Shown piece after piece: positions 62,108 to 64,000 of a stretch of 64,000 nucleotides of DNA. Each line of letters opens with the position of its first letter. Position 1 is the first letter of the stretch. The notes beneath the pieces were generated by a model that did not search any database, was not told the origin of the DNA, and saw only the letters and a program-made list of their open reading frames with translations. The position numbers were made by a program, and so were the translations under genes. The DNA lies in contig NZ_CP095050.1 in NCBI RefSeq assembly GCF_022921075.1, forward strand, positions 682,001-746,000, given 5' to 3'. Source of the DNA: Hymenobacter sp. 5317J-9. GTDB taxonomy: Bacteria; Bacteroidota; Bacteroidia; Cytophagales; Hymenobacteraceae.

Positions 62108-63079
62108 ATGGCTTCGCACTATAAATTCTCCGACGTTGTGGCGGTTCTGAAGTCTTCCGCTTCGGAGTTTAGCAACAACAACTCGTTCCGGCACGCGGCG
62201 GCACTCTCGTACTACACCATCTTTTCACTGCCGCCGCTGCTGCTCATCGTCATCACGGTGGCCAGCGCGGCCTACGGCGGCGAGGCCGTGACGGGCCAGA
62301 TTTACGGGCAGCTGAAGGGGCTGGTGGGGGCCGACTCGGCCAAGTTCCTGCAAGACAGCATTGCCAAATTCACGGTGCAGCAGCGCGGGCCCGTGGCCAC
62401 TACCATCGGCCTGGCCACGCTCATTTTCGCGGCCACCACCTTCTTCGTCACGCTGCAGGAAAGCATCAACGACATCTGGAACCTGAAGGTGAAAACGGCC
62501 GGCATCGGCATCGGGGCGTTTCTGAAGCAGCGGTTTCTGTCGTTCGGGCTCATTCTGAGCGTGGCGCTGCTGCTGCTCATCTCGTTTGTGATAAGCGCCG
62601 TGCTGAGCGCGTTTACGGGCTGGCTGCAGCGGCAGATTCCGGAAGTGGGCATCATCGTCATCCACATCGTCGACGTGGTGCTGTCGTTGGGCATCACCAC
62701 GCTGCTCTTCGCCCTCATCTACCGCTTTCTGCCCGATGCCATCATTCGCTGGCGCGACGTGGGCATTGGGGCCTTCATCACCGCCGCGCTGTTCGTCATC
62801 GGCAAGTACCTCATTGCGTTCTACATCGCCAAGTCGGACCCCGGCTCGGCGTTTGGGGCGGCGGGTTCGGCCATTGTGCTGCTGCTGTGGGTCAACTATT
62901 CGTCGCTCATCATCTTCTTCGGGGCTGAGTTTACCCAGGAGTTTGCCGATGCCTTTGGCCAGAAAGTGCAGCCCAAAGCGCACGCCGTGCGCGTGCGCCT
63001 CGAAGAAATTGCCCCCGGCGAGTCGGACGAGGAAAAGGCCACCGGCCGGCCCCGCTCCACGGGCCGCTGGAAATCGTAG
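62108..63079 (+). CDS. YihY/BrkB family membrane protein
   Basis: A 323-residue protein starting at the ATG at 62108 (MASHYKFSDVVAVLKSSASE). Six hydrophobic helices are seen, and the family signature is AAALSYYTIFSLPPLLLI, then IGLATLIFAATTFFVTLQES, IYRFLPDA and SAIVLLLWVNYSSLIIFFGAEFTQ. Members were once called ribonuclease BN but are now considered transporter-like or integral membrane proteins of unknown function. A charged tail of about 45 residues ends the protein. It probably shares a transcript with DUF3891 (91-base gap). Confidence 0.9.
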   Translation: MASHYKFSDVVAVLKSSASEFSNNNSFRHAAALSYYTIFSLPPLLLIVITVASAAYGGEAVTGQIYGQLKGLVGADSAKFLQDSIAKFTVQQRGPVATTIGLATLIFAATTFFVTLQESINDIWNLKVKTAGIGIGAFLKQRFLSFGLILSVALLLLISFVISAVLSAFTGWLQRQIPEVGIIVIHIVDVVLSLGITTLLFALIYRFLPDAIIRWRDVGIGAFITAALFVIGKYLIAFYIAKSDPGSAFGAAGSAIVLLLWVNYSSLIIFFGAEFTQEFADAFGQKVQPKAHAVRVRLEEIAPGESDEEKATGRPRSTGRWKS

Positions 63080-63152
63080 GGGCGCAGCGCCGGGGCGTGC
63101 GGCTGGTTGGGCGGAGGTGTGCATATTTGCTTCGCCACCTTTCTTTGGTCTT

Positions 63153-64000
63153 ATGCTAAAATCCTCTGCCTGCCTGGTCCTTGTGGGCCTGCTCGGTGCG
63201 CCTTTGGCCCCGCTCCGCGCTCAAACGCCCGTGCCGGCGCCGCCGTCGTTGCCGACGGGGCCTACGGCGCCGGCTTCCGCGGGCGTGCCCGCACCTGCCG
63301 CGGCGGGCAGCGTGAGCGAAATCGTGGGGCGCACTTACAGCGTGGAATTGCTGTCGGGCAACACGTTTGTGGGCGTGCTGCGCAGCAGCGGCGCGCAGGA
63401 GCTGGAGTTCCAAACCCAGGACCTGGGCGTGGTGCGGGTGCAGCGCGTCAACCTGAAGCAGCTGGTGCTGCTTTCGGCCGAGCAGGCCACCCGCGGCTAC
63501 GACGACGTTGGCAACGGCAACCGCCTGTTTTTTGCGCCCACCGCCCGCAACCTGCGCAAGGGCGAAGGCTACGTGCAGAACCTGGAGCTGTTTCTGTTGA
63601 GCGTGAACTACGGAGTCACGGACAATTTCTCCATTGGCGCTTTGGCAAGTATCATTCCTGGGGCCGGCTCCTACAACTTTGTCGGCCTCACGCCCAAAGT
63701 GAGTTTCCCGGTGGCCGAAAAGTTTCGGTTGGGCGCCGGCGGTTTGCTGCTGTTTAACCGGGAAGGGGCGTATGGCATCACCTACGCCAACGGCACCTAC
63801 GGCAGCGCCGACAACAACCTGACCCTGGGCGTGGGCTACGCGTATTCCGGCACCGACGGCTTCTACAGCACGCCCGTGTTTGTGCTGGGCGGGGCCACGC
63901 GCGTGAGCCGACGCATCTCGCTCATGAACGAAACCTACCTCGTGCGCAGCAGCGACTCCTACGGCACCGCCACCGCGGTGTTGGGCATTGCCGGCCTGCG
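63153..64000 (+). CDS. Outer-membrane-type exported protein, N-terminal part (runs off window)
   Basis: At least 282 codons remain open to the right edge. It starts at the ATG at 63153 with a signal peptide (MLKSSACLVLVGLLGAPLAP, RAQ) and a Pro/Ala-rich linker. A small domain follows (SEIVGRTYSVELLSGNTFVG, residues about 55-100), then a region of alternating polar and hydrophobic residues with repeated Gly/Tyr/Phe endings (LFLLSVNYGVTDNFSIGALA, GLTPKVSFPVAEKFRLGAGG) typical of a beta-barrel. The family is not recognised; an outer-membrane porin or channel is plausible. A near-consensus -7 site (CATATTTG, about 63120) lies upstream. Confidence 0.75.
   Translation, partial: MLKSSACLVLVGLLGAPLAPLRAQTPVPAPPSLPTGPTAPASAGVPAPAAAGSVSEIVGRTYSVELLSGNTFVGVLRSSGAQELEFQTQDLGVVRVQRVNLKQLVLLSAEQATRGYDDVGNGNRLFFAPTARNLRKGEGYVQNLELFLLSVNYGVTDNFSIGALASIIPGAGSYNFVGLTPKVSFPVAEKFRLGAGGLLLFNREGAYGITYANGTYGSADNNLTLGVGYAYSGTDGFYSTPVFVLGGATRVSRRISLMNETYLVRSSDSYGTATAVLGIAGL

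Overview
The window looks like a chromosomal segment of a high-GC Bacteroidota, most like Hymenobacter or a close relative (Cytophagales). This rests on several secreted proteins that end in type IX secretion (T9SS) sorting domains, Bacteroidota-type TAnnTTTG promoter sites, family content (DUF1599, DUF1684, a BT_3928-like DoxX protein, LemA/TPM, epimerase-type threonine dehydrogenase), and an abundant intergenic palindrome beginning GTCATgCTGAGCGcAG. No rRNA, tRNA, CRISPR array or intact insertion sequence was seen.

Layout. 1-6.5 kb: the start of a luciferase-like flavin oxidoreductase, two S9-family peptidases and an unknown coiled-coil membrane protein. 6.7-11.1 kb: a giant beta-helix T9SS surface protein with an apparent frameshift. 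11.3-21.6 kb: a defence island. It holds a truncated restriction-endonuclease fragment, a GHKL-type ATPase on the plus strand and, convergent to it, a five-gene minus-strand operon: DUF4007 (SspB-like), P-loop ATPase (SspC-like), PAPS-reductase-like sulfotransfer enzyme (SspD-like), a stand-alone DUF262 protein and a Ser/Thr kinase. The last two genes are strikingly AT-rich. 21.8-34.9 kb: housekeeping and envelope genes (sugar nucleotidyltransferase, LemA with two TPM proteins, lipid hydroxylase, shikimate kinase, ABC permease, acyltransferase, dihydropteroate synthase, diadenylate cyclase) separated by palindromic repeats. 35.3-46.8 kb: two tandem paralogous T9SS surface proteins with shared leaders and terminators; the first carries an apparent frameshift. 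47.3-52.0 kb: a 1571-residue multi-pass membrane protein of unknown function with a Cache-like sensor region. 52-56 kb: both enzymes of threonine-to-glycine degradation (kbl, tdh) flanking a patatin and a BLUF photoreceptor. 56-64 kb: another T9SS repeat protein, an MFS transporter, a TerC protein, a hydrolase, DUF3891, YihY/BrkB, and the start of an outer-membrane-type protein that runs off the window.

The most interesting part is 11.3-21.6 kb. Its core matches the SspBCD DNA-phosphorothioation system. The usual SspE effector (DUF262 fused to an HNH nuclease domain) is not present. In its place are a nuclease-less DUF262 protein, a protein kinase and a GHKL ATPase, which may be an undescribed restriction or signalling module. 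No SspA-type cysteine desulfurase lies in the window. Three apparent single-base frameshifts (near 5143, 6947 and 38271) all lie in G/C runs of exported-protein genes, so either homopolymer sequencing errors or real inactivation or phase switching must be considered.
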